The notes: generated by a model not told the origin, from the letters alone. DNA of 64,000 bases from Enterobacter sp. ENT03 (GCF_019218745.1 NZ_JAHUXA010000003.1:62001-126000), one strand, 5' to 3'; numbered from the stretch's first letter, positions 41,207 through 49,121 are shown. Made by a program: numbers and translations.

Positions 41207-41271
41207 GTACCTTATTGGTACAAGTACCTTGTAGGTTCATATTATTCGTGTAATATGTACACAGGAGGTAC
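41207..41271 (+). promoter_or_regulatory. OR operator region between cI and cro
   Basis: Three operator copies are visible: GTACC-TTATT-GGTAC at 41207-41221 (perfect), GTACC-TTGTA-GGTTC at 41224-41238 (one mismatch) and GTACA-CAGGA-GGTAC at 41257-41271 (one mismatch). The first abuts the cI start and the third contains the AGGAGG ribosome binding site of cro. The divergent pRM and pR promoters must lie within these bases; their exact -10 and -35 are ambiguous. Confidence 0.8.
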
Positions 41272-41276
41272 ATATC

Positions 41277-41477
41277 ATGAAAGAATATTGGGACTCTTTA
41301 TCCAAAGAGCAGCAGTTTCAATTAGCAGTAAGTGTTCGCTCAACGCCTGGCTATCTGCGTCTGGTCTTCAATGGCTACAAAAAAGCGGGATTTTCTCTCG
41401 CGAAAAAGTTGGAGGAAATCACCGCAGGTGCAATCACGAAGTCAGATCTGCGTCCTGACATCTATCCAAAACAGTAA
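41277..41477 (+). CDS. Cro-like repressor (YdaS-type)
   Basis: A 66-residue DNA-binding protein opposite cI, with a Cro/YdaS-type sequence (LSKEQQFQLAVSVRSTPGYLRLVFNGYKKAG...ITAGAITKSDLRPDIYP). AGGAGG precedes the ATG and overlaps the third OR operator, so repressor binding may also mask the start region. It should repress cI and pR during lytic growth. Confidence 0.85.
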   Translation: MKEYWDSLSKEQQFQLAVSVRSTPGYLRLVFNGYKKAGFSLAKKLEEITAGAITKSDLRPDIYPKQ

Positions 41478-41479
41478 CC

Positions 41480-42091
41480 ATGAAAACGAATAAAAGTAAC
41501 CACAGCTACAAGGGGTTAACCGTGGATAACAAACACTGGCAAGTAGAAAAGCAGCCCGCCTGGCTGGTGGCCGCAATCAAAAAGACGATCTCCAGTCTGC
41601 CCGGCGGCTATGCCGAAGCGGCTGAATGGCTCGGTGTTACCGAAGATGCACTCTTTAACCGCCTGCGTACCGGCGGCGATCAGATCTTCCCGATGGGCTG
41701 GGCAATGGTGCTCCAGCAGGCCAGCGGTACAAAGCATATTGCCGACGCGGTATCGCGCCAGTCCAACAGCGTTAACGTTCCGCTCGTGGAAATTGAAGAC
41801 GTGGACAACGCCGACATCAATCAGCGCCTGATGGAAACCTTTGAATGGATCAGCGAGCACTCCCGCTATGTCCGGCAGGCTACAGCCGACGGAGTTATTG
41901 ACCAGGCAGAACGCGCTCAAATCGAAGAGAACAGCTATCAGGTAATGGCTAAGTGGCAGGAGCACTTAACGCTGCTTTATCGCGTTTTTTGTGCGCCAGA
42001 AAAGAGTGACGCCAGCGAGTGTGCAGCTCCTGGCGTCGTGGCGTGTCGTAACGTGGAGAAACTAACGCATGAACAGTTTAACGGTAAATAA
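41480..42091 (+). CDS. CII-family phage regulator (YmfL-like)
   Basis: A 203-residue protein of the phage CII/CP76 family, similar to YmfL of the e14 prophage. The key block is SLPGGYAEAAEWLGVTEDALFNRLR, followed by IFPMGWAMVLQQASGTKHIADAVSRQ and DVDNADINQRL. It probably acts as a transcription activator at the lysis-lysogeny decision, although it is larger than lambda CII and its target is unknown. It lies two bases after cro. A later start within VDNKHW is possible. Confidence 0.8.
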   Translation: MKTNKSNHSYKGLTVDNKHWQVEKQPAWLVAAIKKTISSLPGGYAEAAEWLGVTEDALFNRLRTGGDQIFPMGWAMVLQQASGTKHIADAVSRQSNSVNVPLVEIEDVDNADINQRLMETFEWISEHSRYVRQATADGVIDQAERAQIEENSYQVMAKWQEHLTLLYRVFCAPEKSDASECAAPGVVACRNVEKLTHEQFNGK

Positions 42092-42398
42092 CCGCTTACC
42101 GCAACTGCGGATGATCCCGGTGCCGGGCCAGCCGCTGTTTCGGTATGAACGCAGAATATCAAACCGCTGGGTGGAGTGTAACCACAGCCGCGCGCGGGCA
42201 ATCGTGGGTGTGTATTACCGGAGGGCGAAAGCGTTATGCGTGAACTCAACCGATGGTTCAAAGACCATCACGGCATTCCCGTCCGGGTCATCAGATGGGA
42301 GCCAGAAACCCGGCGCGTTATCTATCTGCGAAAAGGTTATGAGTACGGCGAATGTTTCAGCCCGCTCGAACAGTTCCAGCGAAAGTTCAGGGAAATAG
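42069..42398 (+). CDS. Hypothetical phage protein overlapping its neighbours
   Basis: A 109-codon frame. Its first ~55 residues (LPQLRMIPVPGQPLFRYERRISNRWVE...ARAIVGVYYRR) look like genuine phage sequence and start with good spacing from GGAGAAACT. The remainder overlaps the DUF4222 gene in another frame and is low-complexity Ser-rich. Either a real 109-residue protein or a shorter gene whose frame happens to stay open. Confidence 0.4.
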   Translation: MNSLTVNNRLPQLRMIPVPGQPLFRYERRISNRWVECNHSRARAIVGVYYRRAKALCVNSTDGSKTITAFPSGSSDGSQKPGALSICEKVMSTANVSARSNSSSESSGK

Positions 42399-42418
42399 AG
42401 GGCGATCATGAGCACTAA
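42236..42418 (+). CDS. DUF4222 family phage protein
   Basis: A 60-residue protein (MRELNRWFKDHHGIPVRVIRW...VIYLRKGYEYGECFSPLEQF) with the pattern of the small DUF4222 family seen next to phage replication genes. Its stop overlaps the replication gene. Function unknown. Confidence 0.65.
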   Translation: MRELNRWFKDHHGIPVRVIRWEPETRRVIYLRKGYEYGECFSPLEQFQRKFREIEGDHEH

Positions 42419-43283
42419 ATTAACCGGCTACGTCTGGGACGCATGCGCCGCTTCAGGCATGAAGCTCTCCAGCGTGGCGATTATGGCCAGACTGGCCGAC
42501 TTCAGTAACGACGAGGGCATCAGCTGGCCTTCCATCGGCACCATTGCCCGTCAGATTGGCGCGGGCGAAAGCACCGTGCGTACCGCGATCGCACAGCTGG
42601 AAAAAGACAACTGGCTTTCGCGTAAACAACGACGCCAGGGAAACCGCAATGCATCGAACGTCTATCAGCTGAACGTGGCAAAGCTCCAGGCCGCTGCATT
42701 CTCTCACCTGTCAGATTCTGACCCGTCAAATTCTGACGCATCAAAATCTGATGCATCAAAATCTGACCCCTCAAAATTTGAGGCATCAAAAAACAGGGCT
42801 GGCGGCAGTTTTGACCCGTCAGAATCTGGTGGGGATCCGTCAGTAAAATCAACTACAGATCCACAAGTAAAACCAAAACCCTCTTGTCCGGTTGCTGCGC
42901 AACCCGACTCGGAAGTTGTACTGACTGATTTTGCAATCGAAGTGCTTTCTCATCTGAACCTGATCAGCGGATCCCGTTACCAGAAATCCAAAACGTCGCT
43001 GGAGAACATCCGGGCCAGGCTGCGGGAAGGTTACAGCGTTGCGGATCTGAAGCTGGTGATTGACCTGAAACACGAGCACTGGCGTGAGAACGACGAGCAG
43101 TACCAGTACATGCGTCCTGAAACGCTGTTCGGTCCGAAGAAGTTCGAAGGCTATCTGCAAAGCGCAACGCGCTGGGAAGCGAAGGGGCGCCCGGCGCGTG
43201 AAACGTGGAATAAAAACCAGGAGCGGGATGTTAATGCGATCACCGCCTGCGATAACAAGATTCCAGAGGGGTTCCGGGGATGA
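42408..43283 (+). CDS. Phage replication initiator (helix-turn-helix, conserved phage C-terminal domain)
   Basis: A 291-residue O-like protein. Residues 1-95 are a winged helix (WPSIGTIARQIGAGESTVRTAIAQLEKDNWLSRKQRRQG). Residues ~100-125 are a five-residue repeat (DPSNS, DASKS, DASKS, DPSKF, EASKN) encoded by DNA iterons. Residues ~175-270 are the conserved phage C-terminal domain (FAIEVLSHLNLISGSRYQ...RPETLFGPKKFEGYL). As in lambda O, binding sites inside the gene probably form the replication origin. The stop overlaps the PerC-like gene. Confidence 0.85.
   Translation: MSTKLTGYVWDACAASGMKLSSVAIMARLADFSNDEGISWPSIGTIARQIGAGESTVRTAIAQLEKDNWLSRKQRRQGNRNASNVYQLNVAKLQAAAFSHLSDSDPSNSDASKSDASKSDPSKFEASKNRAGGSFDPSESGGDPSVKSTTDPQVKPKPSCPVAAQPDSEVVLTDFAIEVLSHLNLISGSRYQKSKTSLENIRARLREGYSVADLKLVIDLKHEHWRENDEQYQYMRPETLFGPKKFEGYLQSATRWEAKGRPARETWNKNQERDVNAITACDNKIPEGFRG
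42711..42785 (+). repeat. Five 15-bp iterons, probable prophage replication origin
   Basis: Tandem units at 42711, 42726, 42741, 42756 and 42771 share TCAAAATCTGANNCA or close variants (for example TCAAAATCTGATGCA, TCAAAATCTGACCCC). A degenerate sixth begins at 42786 and a detached copy lies at 42819. Exact 15-base period within the initiator gene, as in lambda ori. Confidence 0.75.
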
Positions 43284-43699
43284 GTAACATTTCGAAGGTA
43301 CTTGAATACATCAAAAACAACCCTGGCGTGTTGCCCTCTGAGGTCGCCGCTGCGCTGCCCCATATCAACAAAAGCACCGCCTTCGGGGCAGTCGAAAATC
43401 TCTGGCAGACCGGAAAAATACAGCGCGTAGAGAGCGCAGATGGCTTCCGCTATATGGTCGATCAGCGGGGGCTGAGCAGTAATAGCGTGCTGGCAGCACT
43501 CGAAAAGCGCGCTGTTGAGCTGGAGAACAAGAGACAGTGGCGTCGTGCTGCAACGCTGTGGCTCCAGGCATATGACGCAGCAACCGTAAATGCAGATCGT
43601 GAAAAGTACCGTAAACGCCGGGCGCGCTGTCTGAGCGGAATGACCCGGGGTAAGCCGGATGGCGGACAGGTCGCCGGTCACTATGTAGGGGGCAACTGA
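43280..43699 (+). CDS. PerC-family transcriptional regulator
   Basis: A 139-residue protein. The N-terminal half resembles a winged helix (SNISKVLEYIKNNPGVLPSEVAAAL). The C-terminal half has the PerC pattern KRAVELENKRQWRRAATLWLQAYDAA...REKYRKRRARCL. PerC-like prophage proteins (Pch) activate virulence genes in pathogenic E. coli; whether this one acts on host or phage genes is unknown. Overlaps genes on both sides. Confidence 0.75.
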   Translation: MSNISKVLEYIKNNPGVLPSEVAAALPHINKSTAFGAVENLWQTGKIQRVESADGFRYMVDQRGLSSNSVLAALEKRAVELENKRQWRRAATLWLQAYDAATVNADREKYRKRRARCLSGMTRGKPDGGQVAGHYVGGN

Positions 43700-44586
43700 T
43701 GTCTCTGGCCAATGAGTGCGGCACTGATACACCTGAGCTGGCAGCCCGCCGTGTATGGCGGCGGCCGTTCCTGAAATGGGCTGGTGGTAAATATCACCAG
43801 TTGCCTGATATTGATCGCCTGATCCCTGCCGGCCTGCGCCTGATTGAGCCGTTTGTGGGTGGTGGCTCAGTGTTCATCAACTCCGATAAGCACAGCTCCT
43901 TCCTGCTGGCGGACGTCAATGCGGACCTGATCCACCTCTATCAGATGCTGGCCGTGGCGCCGGATGCAGTATTACGGCATGCCCGCCTGCTGTTTGGCTC
44001 TTTGAACAGCGCCGAAGGTTATGCTGCTGTCGCTGACGAGTTCAACGCGCAGCTGCTGGGCGGGCCGGAGCGCGCCGCCGCTTTCCTGTACCTGAATCGT
44101 CACTGCTTTAACGGGCTGATCCGGTACAACCTCGCAGGTAAATTTAACGTCGGCTGGGGTAAATACCCGAATCCGTATTTCCCGGAAAAGGAGATCGAGG
44201 CGTTTACAGCACTGGCGCATAACTGCGTATTCATGATCGCGGGGTATCGCCGCACGCTGTCGCTTGCGAGTGAGGGTGATGTCGTTTACTGCGATCCACC
44301 TTACGAGCCTTTACCCGGCACCAACGGTTTCACGAACTACGCCCCTGGCGGGTTTAACTGGGACGATCAGGTCGCGCTGGCAGAGTGTTGTGTTGCCGCC
44401 CACCAGCGTGGCGCCGCAGTTGTGATCAGTAACTCCAGCGCACCACGTATCACCGAGCTTTACGCGCAGCATGGCTTCACGCTGCATCACGTTCGCGCCC
44501 GCCGCTCAATATCCAGCAAAAGCAGCACGCGTGAAACCGCAAACGACATTGTTGCCGTTCTCGGAGGGATGAACAGTGGAAAATAA
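43699..44586 (+). CDS. dam: Phage DNA adenine methylase (Dam-like)
   Basis: A 295-residue class alpha N6-adenine methyltransferase. FLKWAGGKYHQLPDI binds SAM, IEPFVGGGSVFIN and VNADLIHLY follow, and the catalytic DPPY is in VVYCDPPYEPLPG. Similarity to host Dam suggests GATC as target, which is inferred. Phage-borne Dam protects DNA from restriction or tunes replication and packaging. Confidence 0.88.
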   Translation: MSLANECGTDTPELAARRVWRRPFLKWAGGKYHQLPDIDRLIPAGLRLIEPFVGGGSVFINSDKHSSFLLADVNADLIHLYQMLAVAPDAVLRHARLLFGSLNSAEGYAAVADEFNAQLLGGPERAAAFLYLNRHCFNGLIRYNLAGKFNVGWGKYPNPYFPEKEIEAFTALAHNCVFMIAGYRRTLSLASEGDVVYCDPPYEPLPGTNGFTNYAPGGFNWDDQVALAECCVAAHQRGAAVVISNSSAPRITELYAQHGFTLHHVRARRSISSKSSTRETANDIVAVLGGMNSGK

Positions 44587-44902
44587 ACCTTTAACCGTTC
44601 GCCAGCGTGAAGTTTTCGATCTGCTGGTGGCTTTCCAGAAAACGCACGGCTACCCGCCTTCACAAAAAGAAGTTGCCGACCTGATGGGGGCATCGTCAGC
44701 GAACGCGGCCACTGACATGTTGCGCGCACTCCAGCGCAAAGGCGCGATCAACCTGGTGCGTGGCGTGAGCCGGGGCATCTCGATAAACAGCCAAAGCGCA
44801 GAGGATGAGGCTATATCACTGCTGCGCTCGCTGGTGGCTGGCGATCAGCATGCACGTGAAGAAGCTCTCGCCTTTCTCGAAATGCGCGGGGTGCCCGTAT
44901 GA
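44576..44902 (+). CDS. LexA DNA-binding domain protein without protease domain
   Basis: A 108-residue protein that starts like LexA (LTVRQREVFDLLVAFQKTHGYPPSQKEVADLMGASSANAATDMLRALQRKGAI) but ends after ~75 further residues with no S24 serine or lysine. It can probably bind DNA but cannot self-cleave. GTG start overlaps dam by 11 bases; the stop overlaps rusA. May act on SOS-type or phage operators. Confidence 0.8.
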   Translation: MENKPLTVRQREVFDLLVAFQKTHGYPPSQKEVADLMGASSANAATDMLRALQRKGAINLVRGVSRGISINSQSAEDEAISLLRSLVAGDQHAREEALAFLEMRGVPV

Positions 44903-45318
44903 AACTGACGCTGCCGTTCCCGCCGAGTGTTAACACCTACTGGCGCGCCCCAAATAAGGGGCCGCTGGCCGGTCGCCATCTCATCAGCGCCGCCGGGCGC
45001 AAATATCAGAGCGATGCCTGCGCGGCGATCATCGAGCAACTGCGCCGCTTACCGAAGCCGTCAGCGGAAGCCGCTTCCGTTGAAATAACCCTGTACCCGC
45101 CGGACGCCCGCCGCCGGGACATCGACAACTACAACAAAGCGCTATTTGACGCGCTGACGCACGCTGGTGTCTGGGAGGACGACAGCCAGGTGAAACGAAT
45201 GCTGGTGGAGTGGGGGCCAGTGATAAAGAAGGGAAGGGTAGAGATCACGATCAACCTTTTCAGGCCGGTAGTGGATGTACATACAGGTAAGGTTGAAAGT
45301 TATGCAAATCAGAATTAA
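44899..45318 (+). CDS. rusA: Holliday junction resolvase RusA
   Basis: A 139-residue endonuclease of the RusA family that resolves Holliday junctions late in replication and recombination. The signature PPSVNTYWRA is at the N-terminus, and the acidic catalytic residues lie in RRRDIDNYNKALFDALTHAGVWEDDSQV. The ATG overlaps the preceding stop by four bases. Confidence 0.92.
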   Translation: MKLTLPFPPSVNTYWRAPNKGPLAGRHLISAAGRKYQSDACAAIIEQLRRLPKPSAEAASVEITLYPPDARRRDIDNYNKALFDALTHAGVWEDDSQVKRMLVEWGPVIKKGRVEITINLFRPVVDVHTGKVESYANQN

Positions 45319-45382
45319 GGTCGATATGTGCAAACGAAACGGGAGTGCAGTCCCGTTCGTATCAAAAACCGTGGAGAACACT

Positions 45383-46180
45383 ATGAGTCAATTACTCGTG
45401 ATTGACGGCGTTTCTGTACGCCGTGATATTTTTGGCCGTTACTGTCTGAACGATCTTCATCGCGCTGCTGGTGCTCAGGATAAACATAAGCCAGCGTTCT
45501 GGCTCCGGAACGAACAAACCGAACAATTAATAAGCGAGTTGCAAATTAGCAACTCGGACACGCCTGATCCTGTCAGCGTCATCCGTGGCGGCAAAGAGCA
45601 GGGCAGTTACGTCTGTAAAGAGCTGGTTTATTCTTACGCTATGTGGATCAGCCCCCAGTTCAGCCTGAGGGTGATCCGGACGTTCGATGCAGCAGTAAAC
45701 CAGCCGGTAACCACGCAGAGCCTGGCAGCCGACAAAATGCAGGCCGGCGTTATCCTGCTCGACTTTATGCAGCGATCCCTGAACCTCTCCAACTCTTCCG
45801 TGCTCGGCGCCTGCCAGAAATTACAGGAGTCCGTGGGTCTTCCGAGCCTCGCCCCACAATATGCTATCGACGCGCCGGCTGGTGCTCCCGATGGCTCAAG
45901 CCGCCCCACGCAATCCCTGAGCGCCCTGCTTAAAGCCAGCGGTATCCGTATGACGGCTTCGCTGGCATACCAGCAGCTGGCTAAGCTGGGGATCGTTGAG
46001 CAAAAAGAACGCCGTAGCCGGTCAGGTGCGAACGGCGTGAAGCGCTTCTGGTCGATGACCGCCAAAGGCTGCATGTACGGGAAGAACATCACCAGTCCGG
46101 CTAACCCGCGCGAGACGCAGCCGCATTTCTTCGAATCGAAATTTCCTGAGCTGCTGCGTCTGCTCGAAACCGTCCACTGA
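45383..46180 (+). CDS. KilA-N domain phage regulator
   Basis: A 265-residue protein. The N-terminal KilA-N DNA-binding domain reads FGRYCLNDLHRAAGAQDKHKPAFWLRN...YVCKELVYSYAMWISPQFSLRVIR. The C-terminal winged-helix-like part has MTASLAYQQLAKLGIVEQKERRS. The family includes phage antirepressors and lytic regulators. I chose ATG 45383 (GGAG upstream) because the upstream extension overlaps rusA out of context. Confidence 0.8.
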   Translation: MSQLLVIDGVSVRRDIFGRYCLNDLHRAAGAQDKHKPAFWLRNEQTEQLISELQISNSDTPDPVSVIRGGKEQGSYVCKELVYSYAMWISPQFSLRVIRTFDAAVNQPVTTQSLAADKMQAGVILLDFMQRSLNLSNSSVLGACQKLQESVGLPSLAPQYAIDAPAGAPDGSSRPTQSLSALLKASGIRMTASLAYQQLAKLGIVEQKERRSRSGANGVKRFWSMTAKGCMYGKNITSPANPRETQPHFFESKFPELLRLLETVH

Positions 46181-46188
46181 GGTGATAC

Positions 46189-47178
46189 GTGAGAGCACTT
46201 CTGAAACCTGTAGTGGTCCGGGAGCTGGGTGTGGTGATGTTCCGTCCCGGAGCTGAGTTGCTGGCGCACTTCAGCCGCGGGCGCATGCTGCTGGAGAACG
46301 AACCGGAACGTCTGGCCGGGTTACCGTCCGGGCAAATCCCGCCCGCCGCGCAGCCACTGGCAGAAGATCCGATGCTGGTACCGGTGTTTGAAAACGAAAA
46401 GGTAATTGCTCGCGCCGGCGGCATGTCCGGTCTGGAAAACTGGCTGATGCGCGGCGGAGAATGCCAGTATCCGCACGGCACCTACCATATGGAAAACGTG
46501 ACGGCGTTTCATCATGCGCCCGGCGTGATCCGTGTCTGCTGGCACTGCGATAACACACTGCGCGGCCAGTTCACTGAGCGCCTAGCGGGCATCGCCCGGA
46601 CGAACCTGGCGCAGTGGATCATTGAGTTCGTGCGGATGGCGCTGGGCTTTGATGATACCCACCAGCTGACGATCCCGGAGCTGTGCTGGTGGCTGGTACG
46701 TAACGATCTGGCTGACGTTATTCCCGAAGAGCTGGCGCGCCATGCGTTACGCCTGCCGGTGGCAACCATTCCGTCGGTGTATCGCGAAAGTGAGTTGGTA
46801 CCGGCCCCGGCGGCGGCCAGCATTATTGAGGAAAAAGCTAAGCAGGTGCTGGCACTGCGCATCGATCCGGAATCGCCGGAATCCTTTATGCGCCGTCCGA
46901 AACGCCGGCGCTGGGAAAACGAGAAATACACCCGCTGGGCGAAGCAGCAGCCCTGTGCGTGCTGCGGTAATCAGGCAGATGATCCGCATCACATCATTGG
47001 CTACGGCCAGGGCGGAATGGGCACCAAAGCGCATGACCTGTTCGTGATACCGCTGTGCAGAGCGCATCACGACGAGTTGCACGCTGACATGAAGGCGTTT
47101 GAAGAAAAATATGGCACGCAGCCCGAGCTGCTGCTGAAGACATTAGACCGCGCGCTGGCGATCGGCGTACTGGCGTAA
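46189..47178 (+). CDS. DUF968 phage protein (HNH-like zinc motif)
   Basis: A 329-residue protein. GTG start at 46189 with GAGGTGA upstream. The C-terminal DUF968 region contains CACCGNQADDPHHIIG and IPLCRAHHDELH, a Cys/His arrangement of an HNH-type nuclease fold. Such proteins are common just before Q in lambdoid phages. Function not established; the motif suggests recombination or nuclease activity. Confidence 0.8.
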   Translation: MRALLKPVVVRELGVVMFRPGAELLAHFSRGRMLLENEPERLAGLPSGQIPPAAQPLAEDPMLVPVFENEKVIARAGGMSGLENWLMRGGECQYPHGTYHMENVTAFHHAPGVIRVCWHCDNTLRGQFTERLAGIARTNLAQWIIEFVRMALGFDDTHQLTIPELCWWLVRNDLADVIPEELARHALRLPVATIPSVYRESELVPAPAAASIIEEKAKQVLALRIDPESPESFMRRPKRRRWENEKYTRWAKQQPCACCGNQADDPHHIIGYGQGGMGTKAHDLFVIPLCRAHHDELHADMKAFEEKYGTQPELLLKTLDRALAIGVLA

Positions 47179-47195
47179 CTTAGTGGAGAGAATTG

Positions 47196-47543
47196 ATGCG
47201 TGATATGTACGAAGTAATGGATTTGTGGGGTGCCTGGGCTGCTTCAGATCATAGTGGAGTAGATTGGCAGCCAATTGCTGCAGGGTTTAAAGGCCTGCTT
47301 CCACACGGAAAGAAATCACGGAATCAGTGTGATGAAGACACAGGCATTATGATCGATGGATGTGTCGCTCGTTTGCGTAAATATAAAGCCGAAGAATATG
47401 AGCTTGTTATTGCTCATTTTGTGATTGGCATATCGTTAAGGACAATTGCTAAAAAGCGAAAGTGTTCAGATGGAACAATAAGAAAGGAGCTACAGACTGC
47501 TCTTGGGTTCATTCAGGGGGTGCATTCTATGCTAACATTGTAA
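47196..47543 (+). CDS. Late antiterminator Q-type protein
   Basis: A 115-residue protein with the pattern of short phage antitermination proteins: VMDLWGAWAASDHSGVDWQPIAAGFKGLLP near the start and ISLRTIAKKRKCSDGTIRKELQTALGFIQGVHSML as a helix-turn-helix. GGAGAG precedes the ATG at 47196; a TTG three bases earlier is less likely. It should let RNA polymerase pass the terminator upstream of the lysis genes. Confidence 0.8.
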   Translation: MRDMYEVMDLWGAWAASDHSGVDWQPIAAGFKGLLPHGKKSRNQCDEDTGIMIDGCVARLRKYKAEEYELVIAHFVIGISLRTIAKKRKCSDGTIRKELQTALGFIQGVHSMLTL

Positions 47544-47549
47544 GGTTGA

Positions 47550-47572
47550 AAGCCGCGTAAGCGGCTTATTTT
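47550..47572 (+). terminator. Hairpin after Q
   Basis: A 7-bp stem (AAGCCGC / GCGGCTT) with loop GTAA and then ATTTTG, just after the Q stop. The convergent reverse-strand cassette ends here too (its last codon is at 47566), so the element may serve both directions. Confidence 0.55.
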
Positions 47573-48051
47573 GTGTTAAGTTCGCGTTTTTCTCTGAATA
47601 GCTCTTTGATTTTTAATGGTATGAAAGTGGATTGAATAAATGAAAAGCATGTAAGAAATGCAATCATATGCCCTACCACTGTTTTTACTAAAACCAACAG
47701 CCCTGACGTATTATTCTTATCTTTTGATATAAGATAGAAAATAAAAATTAATGCTAATGTTAAAATATATAGCAAAAATAGAAGATAGTATTTATTGAAT
47801 CTCATTAAGAATCTTTTTTCTTGGTTTGCTGCGTCAAGGGCGCTTATGTTTGTCATTATTGTGGAGTTTTCCCCAGACATTGTAATTACTAATAGTAAAA
47901 AACCAGATAGTATGGAGAATACATTTGCCACCAAATTTAGGGCATCAGTGTTATTGGTCAAACTTCCAGTGAGAAAGTAAGAAAAACTAACCGAGGCTAA
48001 AATGTTCAGTGCCGAGATAGACAAACCTGTTTTATCAATGTTTCTGAACAT
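47566..48051 (-). CDS. AT-rich cargo: predicted four-helix membrane protein
   Basis: A 161-residue protein with four hydrophobic stretches (SALNILASVSFSYFL, LNLVANVFSILSGFLLLVI, YYLLFLLYILTLALIFIFYLI, VVGHMIAFLTCFSFI) and a basic tail. No family recognised. About one third GC, far below the flanking phage genes, and opposite in strand to the late operon. AGGAGG precedes the ATG. It follows the 273-residue gene by 29 bases, so the two probably form one operon. A membrane effector in a defence or exclusion pair is possible but unproven. Confidence 0.7.
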   Translation of the reverse strand: MFRNIDKTGLSISALNILASVSFSYFLTGSLTNNTDALNLVANVFSILSGFLLLVITMSGENSTIMTNISALDAANQEKRFLMRFNKYYLLFLLYILTLALIFIFYLISKDKNNTSGLLVLVKTVVGHMIAFLTCFSFIQSTFIPLKIKELFREKRELNTK

Positions 48052-48080
48052 ACAAGCCTCCTTTTGTTTGACTGTCTCAA

Positions 48081-48902
48081 TTATAGCTCTTTTGTAGCAA
48101 AATCAAGAAGGATTTCTTTTGCATATTTCGCATTTATAGACTTAGAACCATAAGGCACAGTATAATAAGTTTTGGTAAGTTTCAAATCATCACCAAAAAT
48201 TTTCTCGCCTTTTTTGGTTTCAATATAAAAATCTGAGTCTAAATCACTGATCCAATTAGCTGGATTTGATTCTATGGATTGTGCTAAATCTGCATTACCT
48301 TTAGCATCAATTGTAAAATGACCTGAAATACCCTTCGCTTTGAGTTGAGGTTCTTTCTGAAATAAAGAACCAATCATGCTAGGAGGTTTAACGAAATCAG
48401 ATTCATCTACACTTATATTCAAATGTAAAGCCTTTAACTTATCATCTTTTATCCGTTGTATTACTGCTTTTTGCAATATGGCAGTTGGGGTTACATCAAT
48501 ACCAAATTGCTCGAGTATTTTTGCAATTTTCACTTCACACCAATTTGTTGAGATTTGCATTAATGATGCAAGGCGATTGTCTTTTATTAAAAGAAAAGCA
48601 TGGAGGTCATCAAGGTTTTCGACATCTAATAAGTCGCTTGAAGATGGAAGCAAAGGAGAGATAGATACCTGAGCTTTAGGGTTATATAGCGCAACATGAA
48701 TATAATGTTGATTATTTCTAGTTTCAAACTCTTTAACTTTAAGGTGCTTTTCGCTAGAAATTTTTATGACAGAGTTTACTTTAATCTTTGTCGATTTAGA
48801 AATCTGATCAAAAAGAATATCAGTGGTTGTTGTGTTTACTTTGAAACCCCTAACAAGACACTTCTTAGAGAGCCCATCCTTTTTTGTATAAGAAAAATTC
48901 AT
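48081..48902 (-). CDS. AT-rich cargo: 273-residue protein of unknown function
   Basis: Soluble, lysine-rich protein with no signal peptide or recognised motif. The N-terminal half (GFKVNTTTTDILFDQISKS...HYIHVALYNPKAQVSISPLLP) reads like an alpha/beta domain and the C-terminal part contains AKGNADLAQSIESNPANWISDLDSDFY. Low GC and reverse orientation between Q and lysis mark it as inserted cargo. Upstream of and probably co-transcribed with the membrane protein gene. I do not invent a function; sensor or regulator of the membrane partner is one hypothesis. Confidence 0.65.
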   Translation of the reverse strand: MNFSYTKKDGLSKKCLVRGFKVNTTTTDILFDQISKSTKIKVNSVIKISSEKHLKVKEFETRNNQHYIHVALYNPKAQVSISPLLPSSSDLLDVENLDDLHAFLLIKDNRLASLMQISTNWCEVKIAKILEQFGIDVTPTAILQKAVIQRIKDDKLKALHLNISVDESDFVKPPSMIGSLFQKEPQLKAKGISGHFTIDAKGNADLAQSIESNPANWISDLDSDFYIETKKGEKIFGDDLKLTKTYYTVPYGSKSINAKYAKEILLDFATKEL

Positions 48903-49051
48903 AAAAATCCCTAGTTTCTGAGTGGAAAAAATATTGTAATCAAATGCTAACGCGTACGCAAAAACTATCGTAACCTGTTAAGAGTGGTTTCTTCGCCACG
49001 GACTTAAAACCATTTCTTAACCTCGTTGTTGCGAGGACTTATCTTTATGAG

Positions 49052-49075
49052 GGCTGCCTAAGGGCGGCCTTTTTT
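49052..49075 (+). terminator. Terminator before the lysis genes (tR'-like)
   Basis: A 7-bp stem with one G-T pair (GGCTGCC / GGCGGCC), loop TAAG and a T6 run, 47 bases before the first holin gene. It has the position of lambda tR', where Q-modified polymerase must read through. A weak promoter-like pair (TTAACC-N17-TATCTT, 49017-49045) precedes it, too close to be certain. Confidence 0.7.
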
Positions 49076-49121
49076 ATTTCCCCTCACCTGAGAGGATCCA
49101 CAGCAATGACGAGGGGGCTAA

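Noticed and set aside
42711-42833. Low-complexity insertion or sequencing artefact in the replication gene
   Set aside because: The frame is intact, the period is exact, and location inside the initiator gene matches the lambda ori design, so an iteron origin is the better reading.
48961-49121. tRNA genes or Stx genes between Q and lysis
   Set aside because: No cloverleaf or toxin coding sequence is present. The space holds only a hairpin terminator and possible promoter elements.
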